This document shows positions 1-10,515 of a DNA stretch of 64,000 bases, one piece after another (position 1 is the first letter of the stretch; each line of letters opens with the position of its first letter). The notes beneath the pieces are model-generated. The model was not told where the DNA came from and did not search any database. It saw nothing but the letters and a program-made list of their open reading frames with translations. The position numbers were made by a program, and so were the translations under genes. Origin of the DNA: Trametes villosa (lineage: Eukaryota > Basidiomycota > Agaricomycetes > Polyporales > Polyporaceae); the NCBI GenBank assembly GCA_002964805.2, contig PUDQ02000001.1, positions 2,752,001 through 2,816,000 of the forward strand, written 5' to 3'.

Positions 1-96
1 AGCGAGTCTCATGAGAGCATAGATGAGGTCATGAAAGAGCTCGCCATGGACGACGGCGAGATCCCGGCAGACCCACTCCAGGGAGAGTGGGCATGA
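1..96 (+). CDS. C-terminal end of an unidentified protein (left edge, partial)
   Basis: Frame 1 is open from the first base and ends at TGA 94-96, giving 31 residues. The composition is coding-like and acidic (it includes MKELAMDDGEIPAD) and ends in GEWA. No domain is visible in so short a tail, so no function is assigned. The reading is convergent with the light-chain gene that ends at 327. It could be a chance open frame, but the codon use is typical of neighbouring exons. Confidence 0.4.
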   Translation, partial: SESHESIDEVMKELAMDDGEIPADPLQGEWA

Positions 97-326
97 AACA
101 AGAATTACGCAGAGAATCTAGAGAAGTCGCTCACCATGCTGTATTGTATCACTGTAACAATACCATCGCGACATGTGCGCGATGTACACGTACCTCAACG
201 TTGTTGGAAGTCCCCATCTTGGCTAGTTCTGTCGTGTGTTTGCGTACGTCGGCGAGGGTATCCTTGGTCATAAGAAGTCGTGACAGATACAACATATATC
301 ATACATCGTCCGCAGCGAGAAGCACG

Positions 327-1157
327 TCACTGGGAATCGGGCTCTTCGTTGTCCGTGTTGATTCTGAGCACCTTGACCCATTCCCGATAGTTGAATTGGC
401 CGTTCCGCGTGAACGGCCCCTTCAAGAACTTGTCGATCTACACGGGTCAACATCAGCACGCCGACCAAACCACCCCCCTTCTTTGCACACATCGAGACAA
501 GACAGAAGCACACGCACCTCCTGCTCGTCCATCCGCTCGCCCACGTCCCCGAGCCACTTCCGGATCTCGTCGCACTTCACGAAGCCCGAGTCGGACTCGT
601 CGAAGCACTCGAACGCCTGCAGCAGCTCCTGCTCCGCGTCGAAGTCGTACAGGTGCTCGCCCATCATCGTGAGGAACATCGGGAACGTGATCCCGCGGTC
701 GTTCCCGCTGCCCCCGTCGGACTCCGCGGACGCGAAGCGCGAGTGGCCGCCGCCGCCGAGCGAGCCACGTCGGTCGCCGGGGCGATCGGCGAGGAGCTGG
801 TCGACTGTGGAGCGGGAGGGGGAGATGCCTATGGGTTATGGCAGGGAGATAGTTGGTTAGTACGCTCATGGGTGGCTCTCTCAGGATGCCGAGGACGTGT
901 GCAGAGCGAGGGTATGAGCGAGGGAACGCACCGAGACTGCTGAAGATGTGCTTGAGGTCCTGCTCGGACACGATCCCGTCGCCGTCGTGGTCGATGAGCG
1001 CGAACGCCTCGCGGAACTGCTGGATCTGCGGCGGGGAGAAGAGCGAGAACACGCCGGAGGGCTCGCGCCGTGCGCGGCTCTTCTGTGCCTTCGTCAGCTT
1101 GCTCGGGCTGCTCGTGGGCGTGATGTCTGGGGAGAGACCGTATGGGTAGCGCGACAT
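327..1157 (-). CDS. rlc1: Myosin regulatory light chain (EF-hand protein)
   Basis: Three exons, read leftwards from ATG 1155-1157 to TGA 327-329, give roughly 210 residues, slightly longer than typical fungal regulatory light chains. Exon 1 carries a basic N-terminus ending in RREPSGVFSLF, which matches the phosphorylatable serine region of regulatory light chains, then a canonical EF-hand loop DHDGDGIVSEQD. Exon 2 begins after a GT-AG intron (donor gtgcgt), contains a Ser/Gly-rich insert, then TFPMFLTMMGEHLYDFDAEQELL and a degenerate second EF-hand (DESDSGFVKCDE). Exon 3 encodes KFLKGPFTRNGQFNYREWVKVL and the acidic tail. The protein should bind the IQ motif of type II myosin and act in cytokinesis and hyphal septation. 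Only the first EF-hand looks calcium-competent, as is usual in this family. Calmodulin is excluded by the loss of the other loops. Confidence 0.88.
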
Positions 1158-1495
1158 CGTGAGCGAAGTTAGAGGAGAGGTGGAGGCGAGAGGGAGGGAT
1201 GTAACGTAGGATGGGTGGCAAGACCGAGGGAGGTTGGAATGAGCGCCTGCGAGACGCGACGCGACAGCGCGCTTCCGGGCCTGTTGCCGACCAGGATGGA
1301 AGGTGTCGTGGTTTGTCTCCGCCTCTCATCCAGCTCACCAGAGCTCACTTCACGATCCAGCAGTTCCGGGCGCAAAACTTACTGATTTCCGTTACAGACA
1401 GAATATGAGGATAAATAGAGAAGAAAATTACACAAGCACTATAGGTCCGTCCTTAGAAAACTCCATCGCGTCCGCGAAGCCTGGCTTCACCCAGG
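1158..1495. other. Intergenic: light-chain promoter side and SDR1 3' flank
   Basis: This 338-bp gap holds the 5' side of the light-chain gene and the 3' flank of the first dehydrogenase. I see no ORF with coding character and no obvious TATA box. An AT-richer stretch near 1380-1440 probably belongs to the dehydrogenase 3' untranslated region. Confidence 0.5.
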
Positions 1496-2541
1496 CTACT
1501 GCGATTTCGCCAACGAAACCCTCCGCTTCTCCACCATAAACTTCCACACCTGGCGCAGCGCAAACCCGCGTGGCAGCCACGCAACCAGCCTCACCAACGT
1601 CGCGCCCGAGCCCACCGCAACGAACCGCGCCGGCAGCTTCGCCAGGCTCTTGCCCACCACGACGCGCGCGAAGCGCTCCGGGGACGTGCGCGCCATGTTG
1701 TCCGCGGACGGGTCGTACGACGCGGCAATGACGCGCGCGTAGTCGGAGTAGAGCGCGGTGGGGGGCACGGTGAAGTTTGCGCCCATGTTGTTGACGATGT
1801 TCGTGCTGACGCCGCCGGCGCCGACGAGGACGACGGCGATTCCGAGCGGGAGGCACTCCATGTAGAGTGCCTCGGAGAGCGAGTCGACCGCTGCTTTGGT
1901 TGCGGAGTAGACTCCCGCGAAGGGCAGGGGGCTGCATCGGTGCGTGGTCAGTCAGGAAGTTGTGAATATAGGATGAGGACTGTACTGACATTGAGGCGAG
2001 CCCAGAACTAATGTTGACGATCGTCCCGCTCTTGCGTGTCGCCATATGCGGGAGGACCTCGCGGATGGTTCTCAAGATTCCAAAGACGTTCACGTCGAAG
2101 GTTTGTTGAATACGGTCCATCTCCTGTTCCGCAAGAGGGCCTGGACATATGTTCATTTAGACCTCAAGCGGAAGACTGCACGGAACTTAGGCAGGAGCAG
2201 CTCACCATTGCATATAATGCCGGCATTATTGACGAGCACGTCTATGCGACCCTCCCTCTCGATGATCTCGTTGACCGCGAACTTCACGCTCGCGGCGTCG
2301 GTCACGTCCATGCGGAGCTGCTCGATGTTGGGGCCCGTTAAACTGGCCATCGCTTCGACCCGCCGGGCGGTGGCGTACACTTTGCAGCCTTTCGACGCGT
2401 ACTCCTTGCATCTGTATTGAGCGTGCCCGAAACCAGATTAGTGCCATAACACCCCAGTGATATTGAATGGACTGACAAGTGGAAGCCTATTCCGCCTTCA
2501 GAGCAACCTGTGACGATGACTACTTTACGTTGACCGGTCAT
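1496..2541 (-). CDS. Short-chain dehydrogenase/reductase, Ayr1-like (copy 1)
   Basis: ATG 2539-2541 opens exon 1 with the Rossmann signature VTGCSEGGIG. A first intron (gtcagt...acag) joins to CKEYASKGCKVYATARR, followed by the NNAG motif in RIDVLVNNAG, the segment IRTIREVLPHMATRKSGTIVNISS, and the catalytic YSATK in GVYSATKAAVDSLSEALYMEC. The reading ends at 1496 with a basic, weakly hydrophobic C-terminus. The order is that of classical SDRs, and the closest described group I recognise is fungal NADPH-dependent 1-acyldihydroxyacetone-phosphate reductase (Ayr1) and its paralogs. The usual PG motif after the active site reads VGAGGVSTN here instead of VAPGGVKSN as in the neighbouring copy, which may affect cofactor loop geometry. 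The gene is in tandem with copy 2 on the same strand and has its own TATA box. Confidence 0.85.
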
Positions 2542-3086
2542 TTTCTACGGAGCTTCAGAGGTGCGTTGTGACTATTCGGCGCGGCTGGCGTTGATGATGT
2601 GCATACATCCGCCACGCACGGCCTGCTTTATATACATACTGGCACCGCTCGCCGAGGCGATTCGCCCGGCCTGAGAGAGCGCGGTCCACGTAGCTTGAAA
2701 CATGCCGGGGGCCCCGGGGCTCCCGTGTCGTCTAGCAGGTCTGGTGGGCGGTCAAATTCAGAATACCTCCGATATCTCGACGTGTCCAGCAGCACTCATC
2801 ATGAGCGGTTCCCGATCGGACTCCTCCAATATATGCAATGAACAGGCACAGCCTCGCGCACCTGTCGACGCTTGTTCGACGGGGACCTCGTTCCGGGAAG
2901 GTGAGTAATTCAGCGAGATCGGCGATCACTCAAGATTGCCGTAGGGTCCTGCCAGTGCTTTCCGGGAAAGTCGGGAATTAGAGCTGCTGCCCCTTGGAAG
3001 CGTCTACATAATATCCCGTAGACGCATATGCTGGTACCGGAAGCAATCCATGGACCGGGTGTCCCAGAGGACTCGACGCCTACATA
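2542..3086. other. Intergenic between the tandem SDR genes
   Basis: 545 bp containing the SDR1 promoter (TATA box at 2626-2634) and the 3' flank of SDR2. Open frames here are short and lack coding character. Confidence 0.5.
2626..2634 (-). promoter_or_regulatory. TATA box of SDR copy 1
   Basis: CTTTATATA on the plus strand reads TATATAAAG on the minus strand, 85 bp upstream of the SDR1 start codon, a usual spacing for TATA-containing basidiomycete genes. Confidence 0.6.
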
Positions 3087-4110
3087 TCACTTGCGCTGCT
3101 TCTGCGCCGCCAGCCTCGGGCCCTCGCCCAGCCGCCGCCAGAACAGCCTGAGCACCCACCCCCGCGGGAGCCACTTCAAAACCCTATACACCCCCGACAT
3201 CGCAGCGAGCGTCAAGTACCGCGGCGGGCGCGCCTGCAGCACCTGCGCGGCGACCTTCTCGGCGAACGTGCGCGTGGGCATCGCGTTCGCGCCCTGGCTG
3301 AGGTTGAGCTTCGCGAGGACGGAGGCGACGTAGTCGCGGTAGAGGCTGTTCTCGGGGAGCTGGACGTGCGGCGCCTGGTTCGCGGCGATGTTCGACTTGA
3401 CGCCGCCGGGGGCGACGAGGACGACGCTGATTCCGAGGGGCGTGCATTCCATGTAGAGCGTGTCGGTGAGGGAGTGTACTGCGGCTTTCGAGGCGCCGTA
3501 GATACCGCCCCAGGGGACGGGGCTGCATATTCTGTGAGTACTTGTTTCATGGGACGGCGTGCGGGGTGCGTACATTTCGCCGGCGATTGAGCTAATGTTC
3601 ACTATGGTCCCGCTCTTGCGAGACGCCATGTGGGGGATGACCGCCTTGGACATGCGGATAATTGAGTAGACGTTTGCGTTGAATACATCCATGACCTCCT
3701 GAACGGGAGTGTCGATGATGGCGGCTAGGCAGACGCATTAGCTGCGAGCTGTGACCACAAGTTCAAAGTCTGGCAACATGCCTGTATGGCCCACGCCAGC
3801 ATTGTTGACCAGAACATCAATCTTCCCCTCCCGCTCAATCACGGTGTTTACAACGGCCTGCACATTCTCGTCGTTCGTGACGTCCAGGGTGAGGGTGTGA
3901 ATGTTCTCGTGCGTCAGGCCCTGCATGGCCTCCAGCCTGCGTGCCGTAGCGTACACGATGCATCCTCGCGACGCAAACTCCTCGCACCTAGGCTGCAGTG
4001 TAAGCGATAAGATGCGCAGGGTCGGCGTCCGGGTCGACTTACAAGGAGAAACCGATGCCCCCTTTGGAGCACCCGGTGACGAGGATCACGATCTTTGCAT
4101 TGCTGGACAT
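3087..4110 (-). CDS. Short-chain dehydrogenase/reductase, Ayr1-like (copy 2)
   Basis: ATG 4108-4110 starts MSSNAKIVILVTGCSKGGIG, giving the TGxxxGIG cofactor motif. After an intron come EEFASRGCIVYATARR, a conserved TLDVTND segment, KIDVLVNNAGVG, IIRMSKAVIPHMASRKSG, the catalytic YGASK in GGIYGASKAAVHSL, and VAPGGVKSN; the frame stops at 3087. It is a close paralog of the gene at 1496-2541, with the same order of motifs and the same intron before the CKEYA/CEEFA segment, so the pair arose by tandem duplication. The expected role is NADPH-dependent reduction of a lipid-like or keto substrate, possibly acyl-DHAP, at membranes or lipid droplets. The substrate cannot be read from the sequence. 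This copy keeps the canonical PG motif that copy 1 has lost. Confidence 0.85.
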
Positions 4111-4364
4111 GTTGCTGTCATGGGCGAGCAAGGCAGGAGTGTGTGCATATGTCGGCCATAGGGTTTATGTAGCTCGGGCGGTAGGACCCGGATCCCGAGA
4201 AGCACGGAAGCGTGTGACCCGGAAGCTTTTGGTGCGGTGACGCCTTTGTGGGTCGCGTTCCAGTCTAGTTGTTCGTTTAGACATCAGTGAATTGCGGTGA
4301 ATGCAGCCACAACCTCTCCGGTTACGCAGGGCTGCAGTGAGGGTCGCGTGCAGGGACAGGGAGA

Positions 4365-4372
4365 GGTGGCCG
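4365..4372. repeat. Left target-site duplication (GGTGGCCG)
   Basis: The octamer lies immediately outside the left inverted repeat and is identical and in direct orientation to 5514-5521. Confidence 0.8.
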
Positions 4373-4411
4373 CAAGGGGCAATCAGCCAAGGGAGCGCTG
4401 ACTCCAACCCC
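4373..4411 (+). repeat. Left terminal inverted repeat
   Basis: It pairs with 5475-5513 in inverted orientation. The outer 16 bp are perfect, the next 7 bp are diverged, and a further 14 bp (CGCTGACTCCAACC) are perfect. Confidence 0.8.
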
Positions 4412-5474
4412 TCGTCCTCATCCCCTCTTCTGGTCCCCGGGGTCCCGAAAATCACTTTTGCTGCCCGTTCGAACGGAATCTTGTATTACTCGCCCGTTCT
4501 AACCTGTGACATCTCGTAGACTCGTATATAGCATCTAAACAGATTCGGTTATCCATTTTGATTGTTTTTGGCCGTTCGTGTGAGCTCATGAAAGCCCAGT
4601 ACTCACCTGAACGTTCAGGGATTCGAGCGCCTGTCGCTTTGCTGCATCAGGATTGCACTAGCAAGCGCCTTATAAGCGCCCAGTGCTACAGTACTTGCAA
4701 GGGTACCAACAGCAGCGAGCGAATGATCATATCGAACTCGAGCTCATGGGAACTATGTCGTGCGATACATCGTCTATGTGGTGTAAGATATGCTGGACTA
4801 CGACTAGTTGACACGGCGTGTGAGCGGTATTGATCACGATAGTAGCGGGCTTGGTTGGTGCACCGTGCTCGATGAAAGGAAAACTCGACTCTCGAGAGTA
4901 GAGGCCAGGCATCTATCGAGGAAGAGAAAGTACAGCAAGCTCTCTTTATACCTCGTAGAGGACTCGCTACTATTTCACGTCTATTCCGTTTACAGCTGCC
5001 CGCAAAATGAGTCTAGCCCCCACCATACATTGCGCTCTCCTCCCTACTCAGGTGCTCTCCCGAGAACCCTCGACAATGAGGATCTAGGACGCCGTGCATT
5101 ACATGACCGTACACCACCACGAGCGGGGTCCATACGTGCCTAGCATCCCGGCTCAGCTCCTCTTCGATACACAGTGACACACCTTGAGGGCGAAGGAGCG
5201 GGTCATGGGGCCAATCGCCGAGGAATAGCTACTGGCTAACGAAGCCCGGGGTTCCAGGCGACATTGAGGCAGGTGTATTAGTGCCTGCGATCCATCCAAA
5301 AGTTCAAAATGAGCTAAAGTGCAGTCTGCAGCATCGAGGAAGGAGTCGCAGGGAAGCGGTCAAGACAAGATGATATCATTGCTTGTATAGATCGCGCGCG
5401 GTAGGCTGTAATCTTATCTCGGGTAAGGACGTCCTACCCCCTAGTGGTGTCCGGAGTCCTGTTTCGCACTTTTG

Positions 5475-5513
5475 GAGGTTGGAGTCAGCGGTCTCCGGGC
5501 TGATTGCCCCTTG
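5475..5513 (-). repeat. Right terminal inverted repeat
   Basis: Inverted partner of 4373-4411. Confidence 0.8.
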
Positions 5514-5521
5514 GGTGGCCG
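5514..5521. repeat. Right target-site duplication (GGTGGCCG)
   Basis: The octamer lies immediately outside the right inverted repeat, a direct copy of 4365-4372. Confidence 0.8.
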
Positions 5522-5725
5522 GGCGTCGAGTGACGGAAAGGGAAGGGAGCCAAACAGGAGACAACAAAGGCCGGGTCGGACGGGGCGGGGGAGGACCGTC
5601 GCGGGGGTTGGAACAAGCCTGCGCGACTCGGTGGACACTACACGCTTATTCCTCCAGCTGAGCCGTCGACGTGCGCGGGCGGATATTGCAGCCCTTCGCC
5701 GCGCGCGATTCTCTAGCCGACGCCC

Positions 5726-8700
5726 ATGTCCTCCCCCACCGAACTCTATCTACCCCCCTCTCTCCCCTACCCCATCCGCCTCGTCTCCCTCGCCGCTCGC
5801 ACCAACGCCGACGTGCACCGCGGCACCCGCCTCCTCGACTACTCCTTCACCCACAAGACCCCCGACGCCCCGCCCGAGCTCCGGTTCGGCACCTGGGACG
5901 CCTCCATAGAGGGCACCCTCTCCAAATGGAACTTCGCCCAGGGCGACACCATCTCCGAGCGCCGCGCGCGCGAGACTCCCGCGGTCCTCATCGTCGAGCC
6001 ATGCAAACACGGCGTCCAGATTGGCGGGCTCTGTTGTCTTTGTGGGAAGGACATGACTAGGTACGTGCTCCCCACGCGCCGCGTTGAATGATACTCTGGT
6101 GGGTGTTCGCACACGATGTTTGTATGCGAGCAGGCCCGGGATGCGTAGCTACCGAGGCTACCGTTCTCCATATACCCCAACGCGGCGCGCCCTCCGTCAT
6201 CGCCGCATGTTCGCTCGCTCACGCCCCGCGCACGCGCGCCCAGCTTCGACTACACAGGCTTCTCGGACGCGTCGCGTGCGTCGATCCAGATGACGCACCT
6301 CGCCAACGGGCCCCTCGTCTCGCTCGAGGAGGCGCAGCGGATCGAGCAGGAGACCGCCCAGCACCTCTTCAGCTCCCGCAAGCTCTCGCTGATCGTCGAT
6401 CTCGATCAGACCATCGTCCACGCTACCGTCGACCCCACCGTCGGCGAGTGGATCGCGGAGGGCGAGGCGTGGGAAGCGCGCGAGGCGAAGAAGGCTGCGC
6501 AGGCGGAGGAAGGCGAGAAGAAGGATGGCGCGGACGCGACGGACGAGGTAAACCCGAACTGGGAGGCACTCAAGGACGTCAAGAAGTTCCGCCTCGGCCC
6601 CGAAGCTCTCGGGCAGCCGCAGCGGGGAAAGGGACGCGGGAAGGAGAAGCTCATTGAGCAGGAGGGATGTATGTACTACATCAAGCCGCGGTATGCACAA
6701 CCCTCCTTCCACCGTGACTGTTCTAATTCGCCGCTGCCGGCAGCCCGGGTCTGCCGGAGTTCTTGCAAACAATGGCGACGAAGTACGAGATGCACGTCTA
6801 CACGATGGGCACGCGTGCGTACGCGGAGGAGGTTTGTGCGGCCATCGACCCTGGTGGGAAGATATTCGGGAACCGCATACTCAGTCGAGACGAGAGTGGC
6901 AGTGAGTCTGCTTCCGCTTGCTACAGATGAATCGCGCTGACGGAGGACGGAGGCTTGACGCAGAAGAGTCTGCAGCGGTTGTTCCCTTGTGACCAGTCTA
7001 TGGTGGTGATCATTGACGACCGCGCGGACGTCTGGGAATGGAGCCCGAACCTGGTCAAGGTCATCCCATGTAGGTGTGCCCTATGTCTCACATCAACTCA
7101 CCCTAACGTGCGCGATAGACGATTTCTTTGTCGGTATTGGCGACATCAACTCGGCGTTCCTGCCCAAACTCGAGCCTTTAACGCCCGTAACTACTCCTCC
7201 GCCACCTGTCACGGCAGTCGAAACCTCACCAGAAGGCGGCGAGGCTTCGGCCGCAGACGCAGACGTGGACGCCGATGATGATGAAGAAGACGAAGACGAC
7301 CTCGACGACGTGCTGGAGTCAACCGACGGCCAGTCTTCTCAAGTAGAGGAGAACAGCCTGACGGAGATCCAGAAGAACGAGATCCTGACCCGCAACACCG
7401 AAGCACTCGAGGCGCAGGTCGAGGAGCGGCCGCTGGCGAAGAAGCAGGAGGAGCTGCAGGAGACTGCGGCGGAGGATGCTGCTGCTGCCTCCGCCGTTGC
7501 TGATGCTCAGCCCGCTGCGGAAGCGGCGCCGGCTGCGAACGGTGCAACCTCTCAGCTTGCCGCGGAAGCCGTGGTGAAGGAGCGGCCTGTGCGCAGGGCG
7601 CTGCTCCACAATAACGACTCCGAGCTCGCTAGGGTCAAACAGGTATGCATTGAAACAGCGCTTAAAGGTATAACATGTCTCAGTCTTCGTTTGATAGATC
7701 CTGGAGCTCGTGCATGACCGCTTCTACACCGCTTGGGAGAAGTACCAGTCGGAGGACGAGACGAAGAACGCGAAGCGGAAACACGGCAAGCGCACGGAGG
7801 CGCAGCGCGAGCACGACGTCCGGGTACGTCCTACTTTTTGTGCGCATTGCAACAGGTATTGACACTGCGCAGACGATCATTCCTCGAATACGGACGGAGA
7901 CCCTGGACGGATGCCATATTCTGTTCTCCAGCGTTATCCCCCTCGACACCCGCCCCGAGGCGACTGAGATCTGGAAGACCGCACACGCGTTCGGTGCAAA
8001 GTGCTACACGGAGCTCAACCCGCGCATAACGCACGTCGTCGCAGCCAAGGTTAGTCCCCTCTCTCTCTCCCCTGCTGTCCTCCCCATGCACGTACTCACC
8101 TTCATTCTACAGCGCGGTACACAGAAAGTCGACGCAGCGCGCCGGCGGGGCGGGATCAAGATCGTGTGGCTCGCGTGGTTCACCGACTCGGTCGCGCTCT
8201 GGCAGCACCAGCCCGAGACGCCGTACTTGCTCGACCCGGAGCCGCGGCCGGACGCGGGCGGCGGCGGCGGCGGCGACGCGCGGCTTGCGAGTCCTCCCTC
8301 GGATCCTCAGCAGATTAGTTCTGACCCGGAGCCGGACGCAGATGACTGGGACGAGCTCGGCGCCGGGGGCGGGAGCGGGAGTGGAAGCCGGGCCATTGGG
8401 GCGCTCGGGGTCGAGGGGGGAGCGGGAGGAAAGGGAGAGAAGGGAGCGGGGGGAGCGGGGACGAACGAGGAGGGGCTGGCGCTAGATGAGGTCGACTGGG
8501 ACGAGATCAACAACGAGGTGGAGGCGGCGATGAATGAGAGCGACGATGATGGGGAGGGCGGGAGCGTCAAGAGCGGGTTCTCGGAGGACGAGTTCACGGA
8601 CGAGTCGAATAGCGTCATCAGGTGCGCACCTGCACTTCCCTTCATTCTCTCGTGTGGACGGAAGCTAACCGGGTCTGTGCGGTATTAGCAGCACAACATC

Positions 8701-9049
8701 GACGCCGCGCAAGAAGCGCAAGCGGCTACGCAGCATCACCCCATCGGAGGTGGGCTCTCTCAACGGCGCAGACCGCGACGTGCTCCGCTCGCCGCTCGCG
8801 AAGCGCAAGAAGCTCGCAGCGGACCGCTCGGGCGCGTCGCGCCTGAAGGAGGCGTTCACGGCCGACGAGCTCGCGCGGCCGGACCCGGACGACGACGACG
8901 CGAGCGCGGCGCAGAGCCGGCGGTCGAGCCCCGTGAACGGCTCGGGCGGCGAGGCGGGCGACTACGGCGAGGACTACGAGGGGAGCGACGACGAGATGGA
9001 CGACGAGGACGACTTCCTCGCGCGCGAGCTCGAGGAGGAGTGGGGATAG
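5726..9049 (+). CDS. FCP1: RNA polymerase II CTD phosphatase FCP1
   Basis: ATG 5726 begins MSSPTELYLPPSLPYPIR, followed by the FCP1 N-terminal region with a small Cys motif (EPCKHGVQIGGLCCLCGKDM). The FCPH catalytic domain has the DxDx(T/V) acylphosphatase signature in LIVDLDQTIVHATVDPTVGEW, then PGLPEFL, YEMHVYTMGTRAYA and VIIDDRADVWEW after further introns. A long acidic, Glu/Ala-rich linker precedes the BRCT domain, with ETLDGCHILFSSVIP and ITHVVAAK split by an intron from IKIVWLAWFTDSVALW. The C-terminus is acidic with a poly-Gly run (about 8260-8275) and a basic KKRKRLR patch. The order FCPH-BRCT-acidic tail is diagnostic of Fcp1, which removes Ser phosphates from the Pol II CTD to recycle the polymerase. 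Six or more GT-AG introns interrupt the gene. It is convergent with the BSP-family gene. Confidence 0.93.
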
Positions 9050-9619
9050 CCTGGGCTCTTTGCTCTTTGCGCGTGCTCTCCAGCTGCTTTCGCTTTCGTG
9101 TGTGTACGTCCGTCTGTGCTTTGCGATGCTCGTCTCGGTGTATGTAGTGCGGTGGCTCTGGGAGCAGGAGGGGATAGTGTAGAAGGTACCGTTTATTGGC
9201 CGTGTCTGTAACTATGTAGTATTACTTTACGTATACCTGTGCCTACGGCGATTACGAACAGCGCTAGCATGCCATATGAATGTAGATTTCAAGCCCGTCT
9301 GGTTGGCTGTGATATTAGGAGACCGGGCTGCCAATTGTCGTCGTACAATTTGCGGCGTGTGCGCCCCGAGATGTGCGGGGAACCCGAAGTACTTGATCTG
9401 AGATGTGACCGATCGATCGCGACGTTCTATGAGGTCCGCGACGATCGACACGTCATAGAGATTCCAGGCGGGAGGACACGCCAAGGGTGCGAAGGCTAAC
9501 AGATACCGAGTGCCGCGATAGCACAGAACGCAGCGGGCAACACTTCCAGTGAAAGTGCATCCTAGTCCGTGAATAAATACACATCCAGTCAGCGGGAGTA
9601 CACGATAGGGTATCAGCGT
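9050..9619. other. Convergent intergenic region: FCP1 and BSP gene 3' flanks
   Basis: 570 bp between two stop codons. It is AT-richer than the flanking exons around 9150-9300, as expected for 3' untranslated sequence. I see no gene. Confidence 0.5.
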
Positions 9620-10515
9620 TCATAGCCCGTGCTTCTCCTCTAGGCTCTCCGTGTAGATCTTCCATAACTTGGCGACCTTCCGGCCGGTGACGTCCTTGAA
9701 GATGTGCTCGTCGTACGCCTTCTCCTTCATGCCCTCGTTCAGCTCCCGGATCGAGCCGCGGCCGTAGCGGTCCTCGATCCACTCAAGGAAGTACGCGGTC
9801 GCCTGATAGCCCGCGTCCCACTTATCGCCGGCCTCCCGCTTCCAATGCGGCGGGCCCAGCCCGGCGTTCAGACGCACCCAGTCTGCATGACTACTGAGTC
9901 AGCGGGGACACGCGGGCCGTCGGGAGTGGGAGGGGGGAGGGGTGACCGACCTGCGATGCCCTCGATCAGGCCGCCGGGGCACTGGCCGAGGCCGTTGTAT
10001 TGGTAGCAGTGCACCATCTCGTGCGTGAGCACGCCGAGGATCTCGTCGCGCGCGCGTGACTCGCAGTTGCGGATGTGGTCGAGCGAGAAGTGGATCTCCT
10101 TGTGCGTCGGGCTCCCGAAGGTGTGCGCGACGCCGGGCATGGGGCGGAGGACGAACGTGACGCATTCGACGCTGGAAGGGGCGGTGCGGTCAACCGCCGT
10201 CGCAAGTCAGAGGGACGGGGGCGTGATTGCTCGCGGACGGCAGGAAGTAACGGCATCCGCGGGGGAAGTAGCGGCTGCCGCCTGCGGAAGCTTCGAAACT
10301 GGGTCGGAGAGTAAGAGGGCTGCTCACGTTCTGGGCACGGTTTCTGGGGTGTAGAGCCAGTTGCAGACGGTGACGACAGCGTCCCGTAAGGCGACGTCTG
10401 GCCGCACGAGATCCAGGAAGAGCTTTGCGCCGGGATGCGCGAGGTCCTCAATGCGGAGCTGGAACTGAGGAATCGGCCATGCTGGCTCCGGGTCGTGCGG
10501 CGGTGGAGGCGGCAT
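9620..10515 (-). CDS. Basic secretory protein (BSP) family, peptidase-like
   Basis: I place the start at ATG 10513-10515 (MPPPPPHDPEPAWPIPQFQLRIEDL). The frame is open further upstream without an ATG that would suit better. Exon 1 reads through KLFLDLVRPDVALRDAV and CNWLYTPETVPR. Exon 2 gives VTFVLRPMPGVAHTFG, KEIHFSLDHI and ILGVLTHEMVHCYQYNG, where HEMVH is a zincin-type HExxH motif, followed by GGLIEGIA. Exon 3 has DWVRLNAGLGPPHW, GYQATAYFLEWIEDRYG and ends EEKHGL. This matches the plant/fungal basic-secretory-protein domain family, regarded as putative metallopeptidases. No N-terminal signal peptide is visible, so despite the family name the product may be cytosolic. Length is about 240 residues, normal for the domain. 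It is divergent from the beta-xylosidase across a 400-bp shared upstream region. Confidence 0.85.

Larger units (their letters stand above)
4373..5513. mobile_element. hAT-like non-autonomous DNA transposon with 8-bp target-site duplication
   Basis: The left end reads CAAGGGGCAATCAGCC (4373-4388) and its exact reverse complement closes the right end at 5498-5513. The inverted match continues imperfectly to about 34 of 39 positions. Directly outside both ends is the same octamer, GGTGGCCG (4365-4372 and 5514-5521). A TIR starting CA(A/G)GG with 8-bp duplications is the known signature of the hAT superfamily. The 1,141-bp interior has no ORF above about 90 residues and no transposase motif, so the element is non-autonomous and would have needed a hAT transposase supplied elsewhere. 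The perfect octamer and near-perfect terminal 16 bp suggest fairly recent insertion. The superfamily call is inference from the ends alone. Confidence 0.8.
4111..5725. other. Intergenic region largely occupied by a DNA transposon remnant
   Basis: 1.6 kb between SDR copy 2 and FCP1. Positions 4373-5513 are a hAT-like element, listed separately. The remaining 250 bp on the left is the SDR2 promoter and about 200 bp on the right is the FCP1 promoter. No ORF with domain content was seen. Confidence 0.6.

Noticed and set aside
8400..8470. GGGAGCGGG repeats considered as a minisatellite
   Set aside because: They lie inside the FCP1 C-terminal coding sequence and encode a Gly/Ser/Glu-rich linker in frame.
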